Source: Janthinobacterium sp051380735 (GTDB taxonomy: Bacteria > Pseudomonadota > Gammaproteobacteria > Burkholderiales > Burkholderiaceae_D). From it: a stretch of DNA of 64,000 nucleotides. The stretch covers positions 1 through 64,000 of the forward strand of contig NZ_JBNYXQ010000002.1 of NCBI RefSeq assembly GCF_051380735.1, read 5' to 3'. The translations under genes were made by a program, and so were the position numbers. Positions 24,728 through 33,117 of this stretch are shown piece after piece; position 1 is the stretch's first letter, and every line of letters begins with the position of its first letter. The notes under the pieces were generated by a model. The model was given only the letters and a program-made list of their open reading frames with translations. It had not been told where the DNA came from and searched no databases.

Positions 24728-26809
24728 GTGAATCGACATTTGTTAAGTGCATTGACCTTGAGTTTGCTGGCTGGCGTCGCCGGCATGGCCAACGCTGCTG
24801 ATACCAACAAGAAAGCAGTGCCTGCCACTGCCGCCACTGCCGCCAGCGCGCCTGCGGGCCTCGCTTCCGGCATCGCCATCGAAAACATCGATCCGGCCGT
24901 GCGCGCCCAGGACGACCTGTTCCAGCACCTGAACGGCAAATGGCTGGCCGAAACCGTGATTCCCGCCGACAAATCGAGCTGGGGCAGTTTCGCCAAGCTG
25001 GCCGATGACACGCAAACCCAGTTGCGCGGCATCGTCGAAGGCGCGGCTGCCGACAAGGCCCGCGCACCGGGTTCCAATGCACAAAAAATCGGCGATTTCT
25101 ATAACAGCTTCATGGACGAAGCCCGGCTGGAAAGCCTGGGCCTGACGCCTCTGAACGCCGAACTGGCAAAAATCGCCGCGCTGCAGGACAAAAAAGAACT
25201 GCCGGCCGTGATCGCTCACTTCAGCAAGCTCGGTGTGACTTCGCCGTATGACTTCAGCATTCACCAGGATGCCAAGGATTCGACCAAGTACGTGGCCGAC
25301 ATCGTGCAAAGCGGCCTGGGCCTGCCGGACCGCGATTACTACCTGGAAGCGGCCAAGGCCGATACCCTGGCGAAATACACGGCCCACGTGGAAAAAATGC
25401 TGGGCCTGGCCGGCGACAAGAACGCCGCCGCCAACGCCAAGGCCATCGTGGCGCTGGAAACGGAACTGGCGCGCGTGCAATGGAGCAATGTCGAAAACCG
25501 CGACCCGGTAAAAGCCTACAACAAAGTGGAACTGGCGAAACTGGCGCAAGTGGCGCCTGGCTACGACTGGAACCGCTACCTGGCGGACACCGGCATCGCC
25601 GGCAAGACGACTTATGTGATCGTCAGCCAGCCCAGCTACCTGAAAGGTTTCACGGCGATTGCCGAGAAAACCCCGCTTGAAACCTGGAAAGCGTATTTCC
25701 AGTGGCACTTGCTGCACGCTAACGCAGCCTACCTGCCGAAAGCCTATGTCGATGAAAACTTCGCGTTTTACGGCACCACCCTGACCGGCGTGACGGAAAT
25801 GCGTCCGCGCTGGAAGCGTGGCGTGGGCGTCGTCGAAGGCGCGCTGGGCGAAGCCGTCGGCCAGCTGTACGTGGAACAATATTTCCCGGCCGACCGCAAG
25901 GTGCGCATGGAAGCGCTGGTGAAAAACCTGATGACGGCCTACAAGCAGAGCATCGACAAGCTCGACTGGATGAGCCCGGTTACCAAGAAACAGGCGCAGA
26001 TCAAGCTGTCCAAGTTCACCACCAAGATCGGCTACCCGAACAAGTGGCGCGACTACTCGAACCTGACGGTCACGCCCGACGATCTGATCGGCAATATCAC
26101 CCGCTCGCACCTGGTCAATTACAACCGCGAACTGAACAAGCTGGGCCAGCCGATCGACCGCGACGAGTGGGGCATGACACCACAAACCGTCAACGCCTAT
26201 TACAACCCGGAAATGAACGAAATCGTCTTCCCGGCCGCCATTCTGCAAGCGCCGTTCTTTGACGCCAACGCCGACGACGCCGTCAACTACGGCGCCATCG
26301 GCGGCGTGATCGGCCATGAAATCAGCCACGGCTTCGACGACCAGGGCGCCCAGTACGACGGCGACGGCAATCTGCGCGACTGGTGGACCAAGGCCGACCA
26401 TAAAAACTTCGCGGCCAAGACCGCCCAGTTGGTCAAGCAGTACAACGGCTTTTCCCCGATCGAAGGCCACCATGTGAATGGCGAGCTGACCCTGGGAGAA
26501 AACATCGCCGACAACTCGGGCGTGGCGATCGCCTACAAAGCCTATAAATTGTCGCTGAACGGCAAGAAAGCGCCTGTCATCGATGGCTTTACCGGCGAGC
26601 AGCGCTTCTATGCAGGCTTTGCCCAGGTATGGCGCATGAAGATGCGTGAAGCGCAGCAACTGGTGTTGCTGAAAACCGACCCGCACTCGCCAGGCCAGTT
26701 CCGCGCCAACGGCACCATGCGCAACCAGCCGGGCTTCTACCAGGCCTTCGGCGTAAAACCGGGCGACAAGATGTATCTGCCGCCAAAAGACCGCGTCATC
26801 ATGTGGTAA
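24728..26809 (+). CDS. M13-family zinc metallopeptidase (second copy)
   Basis: A 693-residue paralogue of the preceding gene. GTG 24728 (VNRHLLSALTLSLLAGVAG) with AAGGAC upstream gives a signal peptide, followed by an Ala-rich linker and the M13 domains. Zinc motif HEISH in GHEISHGFDDQGAQYDGDGN, third ligand in ENIADNSG. The two proteins align throughout and differ most in the middle of the N-terminal domain. The tandem arrangement suggests duplication followed by divergence, with specialised substrate preference as one possible outcome. A strong terminator follows. Confidence 0.93.
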   Translation: MNRHLLSALTLSLLAGVAGMANAADTNKKAVPATAATAASAPAGLASGIAIENIDPAVRAQDDLFQHLNGKWLAETVIPADKSSWGSFAKLADDTQTQLRGIVEGAAADKARAPGSNAQKIGDFYNSFMDEARLESLGLTPLNAELAKIAALQDKKELPAVIAHFSKLGVTSPYDFSIHQDAKDSTKYVADIVQSGLGLPDRDYYLEAAKADTLAKYTAHVEKMLGLAGDKNAAANAKAIVALETELARVQWSNVENRDPVKAYNKVELAKLAQVAPGYDWNRYLADTGIAGKTTYVIVSQPSYLKGFTAIAEKTPLETWKAYFQWHLLHANAAYLPKAYVDENFAFYGTTLTGVTEMRPRWKRGVGVVEGALGEAVGQLYVEQYFPADRKVRMEALVKNLMTAYKQSIDKLDWMSPVTKKQAQIKLSKFTTKIGYPNKWRDYSNLTVTPDDLIGNITRSHLVNYNRELNKLGQPIDRDEWGMTPQTVNAYYNPEMNEIVFPAAILQAPFFDANADDAVNYGAIGGVIGHEISHGFDDQGAQYDGDGNLRDWWTKADHKNFAAKTAQLVKQYNGFSPIEGHHVNGELTLGENIADNSGVAIAYKAYKLSLNGKKAPVIDGFTGEQRFYAGFAQVWRMKMREAQQLVLLKTDPHSPGQFRANGTMRNQPGFYQAFGVKPGDKMYLPPKDRVIMW

Positions 26810-26830
26810 TGCCTGAAATGTAATATCCGA

Positions 26831-26866
26831 AGCCGTCCCGCTGTGATCAGCCGGGCGGCTTTTTTC
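26831..26866 (+). terminator. Rho-independent terminator after the second M13 gene
   Basis: AGCCGTCCC and CCGGGCGGCT pair around a 10-base loop and are followed by six T. It lies about 20 bp beyond the stop codon. Confidence 0.8.
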
Positions 26867-27016
26867 ATGTTGCAAATCGGTCGCAAACAAATATGTTTTC
26901 GCCAAGCTTGATCTTTAGCCGATTGACTTTGCTTTCTGGAAAGCCTATACCTCGCATTAGTGTGGTGCTGCATCGGGTGGTGCCGGTATTTTTTACTTTC
27001 CGTGCCAGGAGTTATC

Positions 27017-28930
27017 TTGAATAAGCTTTTTCGTACCAGCCAAGCGCGTTTTACCGCCTTGTTCAGCCTGATTTTCCTGCTGCTGCTGGGGCTGACCCTG
27101 GCAGTGATTCAATTTTTTGTGACACCAGACCTGAAACGCACGGAATCGCTGGTGGTCGCTTCCCGCGTCGACGATATCGCTACCCGTATCGGCGAGCAAT
27201 TGCGCCAGGTAGAAGCGCAGTCGCGCAGCATCACCCAGACCATCCCGCTGGTCGACAGCGCCACCATCGACGTCGTGCTGCCCGGCCTGGTCGACCAGTA
27301 TTCCGACCCGAACGTGTTTGGCGGCGGCATCTGGCCCCTGCCGAACCAGCGTGAGCAGGGGCGCGAAAAATTCTCTACCTTTGTGGCACGTGACAGCGCC
27401 AACAAGCTGGTGTTCAACACGCACTGGAATTCGCCGGAATCGCTGAAGTATTTCGAGCAAAGCTGGTTCCTTGGCGGCCTGAAATCGCCGCGCGGACATT
27501 GTACCTGGGCCAATGCCTACCAGGACGACGCCAGCCCGCAGCCGCGCACCAACTGCGCCATGCCGATCTACAAGGGCGACCAGCTGTTCGGCGTGTCGAC
27601 CATCGACGTCACGCTGGGCTTTTTCAACCGCCTGGTGGCCGACATGGAGAAAAAGCTGAATGGCCAGATCCTGATCGTCGAACGCGACGGCAAGATCGTC
27701 AGCAACAGCACGTATATCAAAAGCGAAATCGTGCTGAAAAAAGTGTCCGATATCGCCGGCTCTTCGCCGATGGCGGCCGAACTGGCGCGCCTGCTGCCGA
27801 CCCTGGACAAACAGACCAGCATCGAGTCCGATTACGACAGCGCCGGCGAAGCGCGCACCATGCTGGTCACGGCGATCCCCGGCAGCCCGTGGCTGCTGGC
27901 CACCTCTTTGCCGACCAGCTCGCTGACGCAGCAAAGCAGCCGCATTCTCGGCAAGCTGGGCGCCGTGCAGATCCCGGTCGCCATCTTGCTGTTCGTCATG
28001 TGTATCGGCGGCATACGCCTCTTCATGGGACGCCTGGCTGGCCTGAAAAGCAATATCGATGCGCTGTCGGCCGGTGATGCCGACCTGAGCCGCCGCCTTC
28101 CGTCCGGTGGCGGCAGCGAGTTCGACGCCGTTGCCACCAGCTTCAACAGTTTTATCGGACGTTTGCAAACGATGATCGGTGAAATCGGCCGCAGCACCGG
28201 CTCGATCGCGCTGGCCTCGCGCGAGATCGCCAGTGGTAACCAGGACTTGTCGAGCCGCACCGAAAGCCAGGCCAGCGCGCTGGAAGAGACTGCCTCGTCG
28301 ATGGAACAGCTGACCAGCACAGTCAAGCAGAACGTCAGCAGCGGCACCCAGGCCAACCGGCTGGCGCTGGTCGCGTCCAAGGTGGCCGCGCAGGGCGGCG
28401 CGGTGGTAACGCAAGTGGTGCAGACCATGGGCGCAATCGAAGCGTCGTCGAAGAAAATCGTCGACATTATCAGCGTGATCGACGGCATTGCCTTCCAGAC
28501 CAATATCCTGGCACTGAACGCGGCCGTGGAAGCGGCGCGCGCCGGCGAACAGGGCCGCGGCTTTGCCGTTGTCGCTTCCGAGGTGCGCAACCTGGCGCAG
28601 AGGTCAAGCCAGGCGGCCAAGGAAATCGGCGCCCTGATCGCCGAATCGGTGCACAACGTCGATGCCGGCAGCAAGCTGGTCAGCCAGGCCGGTGCGACCA
28701 TGAGCGAGATCGTCGCCGGCACCGACAAGGTGGCCGCCATCCTCGGCGAAATCATGCTGGCCAGCCAGGAACAGGATATCGGCATCGGCCAGGTCAACCA
28801 GGCCATCGCCCAGCTCGACGACGCTACCCAGCAAAACGCTGCGCTGGTCGAACAGGCCGCTGCTGCTGCCCAGTCGATGCAGGAGCAGGCCGGCAAGCTG
28901 GAACAGATCGTCTCGGCCTTCAAGGTGTAG
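27017..28930 (+). CDS. Methyl-accepting chemotaxis protein with dCache-type sensor
   Basis: A 637-residue chemoreceptor. The TTG at 27017 (MNKLFRTSQARFT) is preferred because AGGAG stands 5 bases before it, while the upstream ATG-initiated frame lacks such a signal. A first membrane helix (residues ~12-35) is followed by a ~250-residue periplasmic dCache-like sensor with FGGGIWPLP and a second helix (QIPVAILLFVMCIGGIRLF). A HAMP-like segment and the cytoplasmic signalling domain come next, with the hairpin tip IDGIAFQTNILALNAAVEAA and GRGFAVVASEVRNLAQRS. The Glu/Gln and Ala-rich flanks provide methylation sites. The ligand is unknown. Confidence 0.9.
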   Translation: MNKLFRTSQARFTALFSLIFLLLLGLTLAVIQFFVTPDLKRTESLVVASRVDDIATRIGEQLRQVEAQSRSITQTIPLVDSATIDVVLPGLVDQYSDPNVFGGGIWPLPNQREQGREKFSTFVARDSANKLVFNTHWNSPESLKYFEQSWFLGGLKSPRGHCTWANAYQDDASPQPRTNCAMPIYKGDQLFGVSTIDVTLGFFNRLVADMEKKLNGQILIVERDGKIVSNSTYIKSEIVLKKVSDIAGSSPMAAELARLLPTLDKQTSIESDYDSAGEARTMLVTAIPGSPWLLATSLPTSSLTQQSSRILGKLGAVQIPVAILLFVMCIGGIRLFMGRLAGLKSNIDALSAGDADLSRRLPSGGGSEFDAVATSFNSFIGRLQTMIGEIGRSTGSIALASREIASGNQDLSSRTESQASALEETASSMEQLTSTVKQNVSSGTQANRLALVASKVAAQGGAVVTQVVQTMGAIEASSKKIVDIISVIDGIAFQTNILALNAAVEAARAGEQGRGFAVVASEVRNLAQRSSQAAKEIGALIAESVHNVDAGSKLVSQAGATMSEIVAGTDKVAAILGEIMLASQEQDIGIGQVNQAIAQLDDATQQNAALVEQAAAAAQSMQEQAGKLEQIVSAFKV

Positions 28931-28941
28931 GGACGAAAAAA

Positions 28942-28968
28942 AACCACCGGCAAGCGTCGGTGGTTTTT
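28942..28968. terminator. Bidirectional terminator between chemoreceptor and cytochrome c genes
   Basis: AACCACCG and CGGTGGTT form the stem, with A-run on the left and T-run on the right. It can serve both the plus-strand chemoreceptor gene and the convergent cytochrome gene. Confidence 0.85.
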
Positions 28969-28984
28969 CTGTATCGGTCCTGGC

Positions 28985-29557
28985 TTATTTTGCTGGCGCT
29001 GCTGCAGGCTCGGCTGCTGGCGCTGCACCATCGGCGGGCGCTGCCGGCGCCGGCACTTCGGGCTCCTTGAACTTGGCGCCCGACGCATTGGCGATATACA
29101 CCACGGCGCGCGCCACTTCCACATCGTCCAGGTCCGGATTACCGCCCTTGGCCGGCATCGCGCGCAAACCTTCGATCGCATGCTTGACGATGGTCTCGTA
29201 GCCTTGCGCAATGCGCGCCGACCAGGCACCCGCATCGCCAAACTTCGGCGCGCCGGCCACGCCTGCACCATGGCAGGCCACGCAGGTGGAGGTATAGATT
29301 GCTTCGCCGCTTTGCAGCACTTTCGGCCCGCTGGCGTCCTTGAAGGTATAGCCGGCATTGGCCACCGGACTCAGCCGTTCGTCGATGGCTTCCGCCGACT
29401 GGCTGTCCGTGCCGGCGCCGGTCAGTTTTTGCGCCGTGACGAACTGCACCAGCAGGATGATGCCGATGACGGTGACGAGGAAAAAGCCGACTACGGCGGC
29501 TATCAGTTGTTTAGGCGTTTTGATCGCTGATTGTTGTTCGTTATGTGCGTCGCTCAT
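28985..29557 (-). CDS. Membrane-anchored cytochrome c5-type protein
   Basis: A 190-residue protein with an N-terminal membrane helix (LIAAVVGFFLVTVIGIILLVQ) and a single haem c domain. The haem-binding motif is CVACH in STCVACHGAG. A later AMPAKGG supplies the distal methionine, the layout of cytochrome c5. The C-terminus is an Ala/Pro-rich low-complexity tail of about 35 residues. It probably carries electrons at the periplasmic face of the inner membrane. ATG 29557 (MSDAHNEQQSA) is chosen because the upstream extension lacks features. Convergent with the chemoreceptor. Confidence 0.88.
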   Translation of the reverse strand: MSDAHNEQQSAIKTPKQLIAAVVGFFLVTVIGIILLVQFVTAQKLTGAGTDSQSAEAIDERLSPVANAGYTFKDASGPKVLQSGEAIYTSTCVACHGAGVAGAPKFGDAGAWSARIAQGYETIVKHAIEGLRAMPAKGGNPDLDDVEVARAVVYIANASGAKFKEPEVPAPAAPADGAAPAAEPAAAPAK

Positions 29558-29756
29558 GATGTCCTTAGTCCAGATTCGTAGCTGTGGGCCGTATGTATAG
29601 ACATTTTTACATGCCTTGATGCAAACCTTTATAAAACCATCGATTATAGGCACAAAAATTGAGCAGTGACATGCATTTGCCAGCGATACGACAGTTTCCG
29701 TAGACGCAGGTAAAGAAAAACGGTATCCTTCGCTTCACTTCAGAAATTCCCCCTAC

Positions 29757-29832
29757 GCGGCTGTAGCTCAGTGGATAGAGTATTGGCCTCCGAAGCCAAG
29801 GGTCGTGGGTTCGATCCCCGCCAGCCGCACCA
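29757..29832 (+). tRNA. tRNA-Arg (anticodon CCG)
   Basis: A complete 76-nt cloverleaf. The acceptor stem GCGGCTG pairs with CAGCCGC, the anticodon loop CTCCGAA stands between TTGGC and GCCAA, and the T-arm has GGGTTCGATCCCC. Discriminator A and an encoded CCA follow. The anticodon CCG reads CGG arginine codons. No integrase lies next to it. Confidence 0.97.
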
Positions 29833-29987
29833 CAAGAAGCCATGACACAAGCACGATTCCAAGCGGAAGATTTTTCTTCGCATTGTTGAGGTCGGCACCA
29901 TCCGCCATCCATGGAGCAACTTGCCCGGTGGGTTATAGTTGGCCAGCTCTGCCAGCTGGCAAGCAACAACTACACCACACCATCATC

Positions 29988-30959
29988 ATGATAAAACCGC
30001 TTGCAGCGCTCTTTGCCTTCACAGTCATTGCAGGCCAGATTCCTGCGTCGGCCGCCACGCCCCAAGGCATGGGCGTCGATCCCCTGGTCGCGGACATCGA
30101 CGCACGCGATGCGCAGCGCTTTGCGCTGTTGATGAACGATGGCGCCGTGCCGACGGCGGATATGCTGCAGCGCGGGTATCTGGATGGCGCCGGTGCTGGC
30201 GTACAGATCTTCACGCCGATGCGTATCGTCGACGCGCAGCGCCTGGCGCGGGCGGTGGCTGCCAGGGCCGACAATTATCGTTACGCGATCAGGGAATGCC
30301 TGCCGCAGTTGCCGGCCCTGCGCAGCGACCTGCGGGCGATCTACCTCGCTTTCGCCGGTTTGTTGCCGGAACGTCCTTTGCCGGCAATCCACGTCGTGTT
30401 TGGCGCGGGCAACTCGGGCGGTACCGCCAGCCCCGAGGCACAGGTGATCGGCCTGGAAGTCACGTGCCTGCCGGGTACCACCCCCGAGCAGTTCCGCACA
30501 AAAATGCGGGCCTTTTTTGCCCATGAAACTGTCCATACCTGGCAAAAGGAAGACAGCTCGCAGGCCCCGACCGATCCCTTGCTGAACCAAGCTCTGCTCG
30601 AAGGCGTGGCCGATTATCTCGCCAGCCTGGTTACCGGCGAAGTGCCCGATCGCCAGCGCGACGCGTGGGCTGCTCAAAGGGAGGCCTGGTTGTGGCAGGA
30701 GTTCCAGCGCGACCGCCAGGCCATGCAGAAAAACCCTGACAGCCTGGCCAACCCCATGGCCGACGCCCACTTCCGGCGCTGGTTTGCCAACTACGGATCA
30801 GCGCCCGCAGGCTGGCCTCATGAAGCGGGCTACTGGATCGGCATGCGTATCGCCCAAGCCTATGTTGCGCAAGCGCGGGACCCGCACGCCGCCATCCGCG
30901 AGTTGCTGGAGTTGCGCGACCTGGCGGGCATTCTGAAGGCCAGCGGCTACGCACCTTGA
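29988..30959 (+). CDS. Secreted zinc-peptidase-like protein (DUF2268-like)
   Basis: A 323-residue protein with a signal peptide (MIKPLAALFAFTVIAGQIPASA). A gluzincin-type metal motif is present: HETVH in FFAHETVHTWQ with a downstream Glu in LLEGVADYLA. These resemble DUF2268 predicted Zn-dependent proteases. The 3' part has HEAGYWIGMRIAQAYV, probably packing near the site. ATG 29988 gives the signal peptide, and the frame upstream into the tRNA is a shadow. The protein would act in the periplasm or outside; its substrate is unknown. Confidence 0.7.
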   Translation: MIKPLAALFAFTVIAGQIPASAATPQGMGVDPLVADIDARDAQRFALLMNDGAVPTADMLQRGYLDGAGAGVQIFTPMRIVDAQRLARAVAARADNYRYAIRECLPQLPALRSDLRAIYLAFAGLLPERPLPAIHVVFGAGNSGGTASPEAQVIGLEVTCLPGTTPEQFRTKMRAFFAHETVHTWQKEDSSQAPTDPLLNQALLEGVADYLASLVTGEVPDRQRDAWAAQREAWLWQEFQRDRQAMQKNPDSLANPMADAHFRRWFANYGSAPAGWPHEAGYWIGMRIAQAYVAQARDPHAAIRELLELRDLAGILKASGYAP

Positions 30960-30979
30960 AACGGTGACCGCTGTCGGCA

Positions 30980-31303
30980 TCAGCGCGTCTGCAAGCTGCG
31001 TGCACCGCGCGCAATTGAACCCAGCCACTGCGGCCGCCAGCTCAGCGTCAACGCCACGGCAACGATGGCTGCGCCGATCAGCATGACCCACAGTAGCAAG
31101 CCGAAGCCAGTGCCATGGCCCGCCACGCACAGTGCGCCGGCCAGCATCAATGTGATGACGGCGACATAGCGCCAGTAGCGCGCAAGCGTTGTTGCCGGCG
31201 CCATGCCCGCGCGGCTCCAGTGATCGTCCTGCGATAGCGCGAGCAGGGCCAGCGCCAGGTAGCAGGCCAGGGCGGCTGCGAGAGTCAGCAGGGCTTCAAG
31301 CAT
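30980..31303 (-). CDS. DUF3325-family membrane protein
   Basis: A 107-residue protein with three membrane segments: about residues 3-24, 45-62 and 68-88. Small DUF3325 proteins are commonly found at the end of TonB receptor/PepSY operons, and here it closes one. Its start overlaps the end of the PepSY gene by 8 bp, so translation is coupled. The role is unknown; a function in siderophore or metal handling at the inner membrane is inferred only from position. Confidence 0.75.
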   Translation of the reverse strand: MLEALLTLAAALACYLALALLALSQDDHWSRAGMAPATTLARYWRYVAVITLMLAGALCVAGHGTGFGLLLWVMLIGAAIVAVALTLSWRPQWLGSIARGARSLQTR

Positions 31304-32837
31304 GGATGACCTTTGCTTCCAGATTTTTCATGCGGCGTGCGGCCTTGGTGGCCAGCACCGCCAGCAGGAGCAGCATCAGGTCCATGCCCAGCACGCCATG
31401 GTGGCCGGCGGCCAGCGCCTGCAGGGGATGGTCGCCGGTGGTGATCCAGTTGAGGACGACGGCCAGCGGTGCAAGGGCGGCGATCAGCCAGCACTGGTCG
31501 CGCCAGGCGTGGCGTGCACGCAGCCACGCGTGCATGAAAGTGGCGCCCCAGACGAGGTAGAACACGCCGATTTCCACGCTGGCGCGCGGCCAGCCGGCCT
31601 GTGACCAGGCCAGGTCGAGCGGCAGCAGGCGGTTGGCGGTGAAGAAGGCCAGGGTGGCGAGGATAATGCCTGTCACGCTGCCGATGGCCAGGCCTTCGAC
31701 CACGCGCACGCCGGCCAGGCCCAGTCTGGCGTGGCGGTCGCGGCGTCCTTCCAGCCAGAACAGGTAGCCGGTGGCGATCAGCACGCAGCCGGACAGGCCG
31801 CCCAGGAAATACAGCCAGCGCAAGGTCCAGTGGTTGAAGCGGATGAAATGCAGGCCGGACATGAAGCGCTGCACCGTCATCACGGGCGAGGCCTGGAAAC
31901 GGTGCAGCAGGACGCCGCTGCCGGCGTCGAAAAACAGCTGGTCCAGGTTCATGGTGATGTCGTTCGCGTAGGAACGGCGCAGTTCGACATAGCTGTTGGC
32001 GTCGCCCGGATGCCACACGCGCATGAAATAAGGCCGGCCACCATGCCATTCGCGCTCGGCCAGTTCTGCCATGGCGTCAATCGAGGCCAGATGGCCGGGC
32101 TGGCCGGTTTTGGGTCGCTTGTAGCGGCCGTACGCTTCGGCCATGAAGGTGCTTTTTGCCTTTTCGCCGCTGCCACCGTAGGCTGTCTCATGCGCTTGTG
32201 GGAAATAGATGGTGATAAAGATGATCAGTCCCGACAAGGTGATCAGAAAGTGGAATGGCAGGGCCGCCAGGCCGGTGAGGTTGTGCAGGTCGAGCGCACT
32301 GCGCTGCAGGCGCTTGCGCGGGCGAAAGGTAAAGAACTGGGCGATGATTTTCTTGTGGATCACCACGCCGGACACCAGCAGCACCAGCATCGCCATCGCC
32401 GCCAGGCCGACCAGCCATTTGCCGGTATCGAGCCAGTTCAGGTGCAAACTGTAGTGGAAGGGAAAGATGAAGCCGGAGCCCGCTTCCGTGCCCTGGTCGG
32501 CAATGAAGGACATGCTGGCCGGGTCGAGTAGCTGCGCGTGGCTTTCCTTGCCCAGCTTGTAGGAAAAGCTCAGCGCTGGCTCGCGCGGCGTGGCCAGGTC
32601 GACCCGCCACTGGATGGCGCCGGCGGGCACGGCGGGCAATACGGCCCGGGCGATCCGGTCGAGCGACACCGGCTGTGTGGCTGCCGGCAGGCGCGTCTGC
32701 GGCATCATCCAGCGGTCGATTTCGGCATCGAAGACGCTGAGCGTACCCATCCAGAAAATGGCGAACAGCACACTGCCCATGATGACGCCGGCCCAGCTGT
32801 GCAGCCAGACCATGGATTTGCTGAAGGTGCGGTCCAT
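31296..32837 (-). CDS. PepSY-domain inner-membrane protein (PiuB-like)
   Basis: A 513-residue PepSY_TM protein. Membrane segments lie near residues 14-34, 155-180, 200-225, 340-365, 385-410 and in the C-terminal tail. Periplasmic loops have FHYSLHLNWL and the PepSY-like region around residue 270. The HYSLH and FHFLI stretches supply histidines possibly binding haem or metal. Related proteins occur with siderophore receptors and are thought to reduce ferric siderophores at the inner membrane. Third gene of an operon with the TonB receptor, DUF3649 and DUF3325 genes, under a Fur-box promoter. Confidence 0.85.
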   Translation of the reverse strand: MDRTFSKSMVWLHSWAGVIMGSVLFAIFWMGTLSVFDAEIDRWMMPQTRLPAATQPVSLDRIARAVLPAVPAGAIQWRVDLATPREPALSFSYKLGKESHAQLLDPASMSFIADQGTEAGSGFIFPFHYSLHLNWLDTGKWLVGLAAMAMLVLLVSGVVIHKKIIAQFFTFRPRKRLQRSALDLHNLTGLAALPFHFLITLSGLIIFITIYFPQAHETAYGGSGEKAKSTFMAEAYGRYKRPKTGQPGHLASIDAMAELAEREWHGGRPYFMRVWHPGDANSYVELRRSYANDITMNLDQLFFDAGSGVLLHRFQASPVMTVQRFMSGLHFIRFNHWTLRWLYFLGGLSGCVLIATGYLFWLEGRRDRHARLGLAGVRVVEGLAIGSVTGIILATLAFFTANRLLPLDLAWSQAGWPRASVEIGVFYLVWGATFMHAWLRARHAWRDQCWLIAALAPLAVVLNWITTGDHPLQALAAGHHGVLGMDLMLLLLAVLATKAARRMKNLEAKVIHA

Positions 32838-32850
32838 GCTGTGTACTTTT

Positions 32851-33117
32851 CTACGTGAGCAGATGGCGCACGGCCATCAGCAGCGCGGCGCTGCCGGCCA
32901 AGGTCAGCCACAGCCGGGCCGGCGAGCGCACGGCAAAGCCCCACAGCAACAGTAGCAAGTACACGACAAAGCCCAGCATCGCCGCCGTGACCACCGCATC
33001 CGAGCGCGCCATGCCCAGGTGCGCCAGCACGGCGCCGGCCGTGGTAACGGCCAGCGCCGTCACAGCATAGCCGCCGCCGATGGCGCCCACCACGCGCAAT
33101 GTCGTACTGGCAATCAT
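32851..33117 (-). CDS. DUF3649-family membrane protein
   Basis: An 88-residue protein with three short membrane segments: about residues 6-26, 43-62 and 68-85. The family usually stands directly after a TonB-dependent siderophore receptor gene, as here: its ATG at 33117 is adjacent to the receptor stop at 33118-33120. The function is unknown. It was identified by size, hydrophobicity and operon position. Confidence 0.75.
   Translation of the reverse strand: MIASTTLRVVGAIGGGYAVTALAVTTAGAVLAHLGMARSDAVVTAAMLGFVVYLLLLLWGFAVRSPARLWLTLAGSAALLMAVRHLLT

Noticed and set aside
29757..29832. tRNA-Arg as an integration site of a genomic island
   Set aside because: No integrase and no direct repeat of the tRNA 3' end was seen downstream within the window.
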